5,531 bases of DNA from an uncultured Rikenellaceae bacterium (GTDB lineage Bacteria; Bacteroidota; Bacteroidia; Bacteroidales; Rikenellaceae). The stretch is from assembly GCA_947176715.1 (NCBI GenBank), contig CAMWRR010000127.1, positions 1 to 5,531 of the forward strand, given 5' to 3'. This document shows, piece by piece, positions 5,266 through 5,531 of the stretch (positions within the stretch are counted from its first letter, which is position 1; each line of letters begins with the position of its first letter). The position numbers were made by a program, and so were the translations under genes. A model generated the notes under the pieces. That model saw only the letters and a program-made list of their open reading frames with translations. It did no database searches and had not been told where the DNA came from.

Positions 5266-5531
5266 CTATTTCCTCTTCATCGCCCTCTCCGCGGCGGCTA
5301 CTATATCCACCGAGTCGCTGCCGAACTTCTTCATCAGCTCGTCGGGTTTGCCGCTCTCACCGAATTTGTCGTTCACCGCGACATACTCCTGCGGCATGGG
5401 GCAGTGGCGGGCGAGCAGCTGAGCGATAGAGTCGCCCAAACCGCCGTTCATGAGATGCTCTTCGGCCGTCACTACGCATCCGCACTTGCGGGCCGAGGCG
5501 AGGACAGCCTCTTCGTCCAGCGGCTTTATAG
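5266..5531 (-). CDS. tkt: Transketolase, C-terminal end (partial)
   Basis: Only the last 87 residues are in the window; the frame runs open through the right edge. IKPLDEEAV, then VVTAEEHLMNGGLGDSIAQLL, and near the end VNDKFGESGKPDELMKKFG are characteristic of the C-terminal transketolase domain (the pyruvate:ferredoxin oxidoreductase-like domain III). Transketolase moves two-carbon ketol units between sugar phosphates in the non-oxidative pentose phosphate pathway, using thiamine diphosphate. The thiamine-binding and catalytic residues lie in the missing part. From this fragment I cannot tell a full-length enzyme (about 670 residues) from the split C-terminal subunit (about 310). The gene is GC-rich like the ROK and LuxE-like genes, ends in TAG, and is followed by a hairpin terminator. 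Confidence 0.85.
   Translation of the reverse strand, partial: IKPLDEEAVLASARKCGCVVTAEEHLMNGGLGDSIAQLLARHCPMPQEYVAVNDKFGESGKPDELMKKFGSDSVDIVAAAERAMKRK

Overview
The window looks like part of a Bacteroidales-type (gut Bacteroidota) chromosome. The main evidence is three promoter-like sites matching the Bacteroidota pattern (TTTG or a near match, about 19-20 bases, then TAnnTTTG). The gene starts lack strong Shine-Dalgarno sequences, and the proteins belong to families common in that phylum. No exact species can be read from the sequence.

Layout, left to right: (1) 1-136 is the 3' flank of the ROK gene and carries a near-perfect minus-strand promoter for a gene off the left edge. (2) 137-1234 (minus) is a ROK-family sugar kinase-like protein without the usual zinc-binding motif. 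(3) 1235-1384 is a divergent intergenic region with a promoter candidate facing each way. (4) 1385-2305 (plus) is a LuxE-like acyl-protein synthetase. An in-frame TAG ends it 22 codons before the next in-frame stop (TAA, 2372-2374), and the orphaned tail contains an RGCN motif whose cysteine probably corresponds to the acylated cysteine of LuxE.

(5) 2432-4757 (all minus) is a more AT-rich accessory cassette, transcribed in this order: a DUF4417-family protein; an overlapping ORF for a small, basic, histidine-containing candidate toxin domain; an acidic candidate immunity protein; a short relic of the toxin C-terminus; and a second, nearly identical candidate immunity protein. The arrangement looks like a polymorphic-toxin tip and immunity module that has gone through at least one round of duplication or displacement. 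The toxin and immunity roles are inferred from architecture and charge, not from recognised families.

(6) 4758-5028 is AT-rich and noncoding, and ends in a good Bacteroidota promoter. (7) 5029-5112 (plus) is tRNA-Leu(CAA), followed by a strong hairpin terminator. (8) A second hairpin lies at 5200-5238. (9) 5266-5531 (minus) is the C-terminal part of a transketolase, cut by the right edge.

The ROK kinase, LuxE-like gene and transketolase are GC-rich; one luxE-like line, 1921-1980, counts 37/60 G+C. The candidate toxin is much poorer; 3841-3900 counts 19/60. This fits an acquired cassette placed between the LuxE-like gene and the tRNA-Leu gene.
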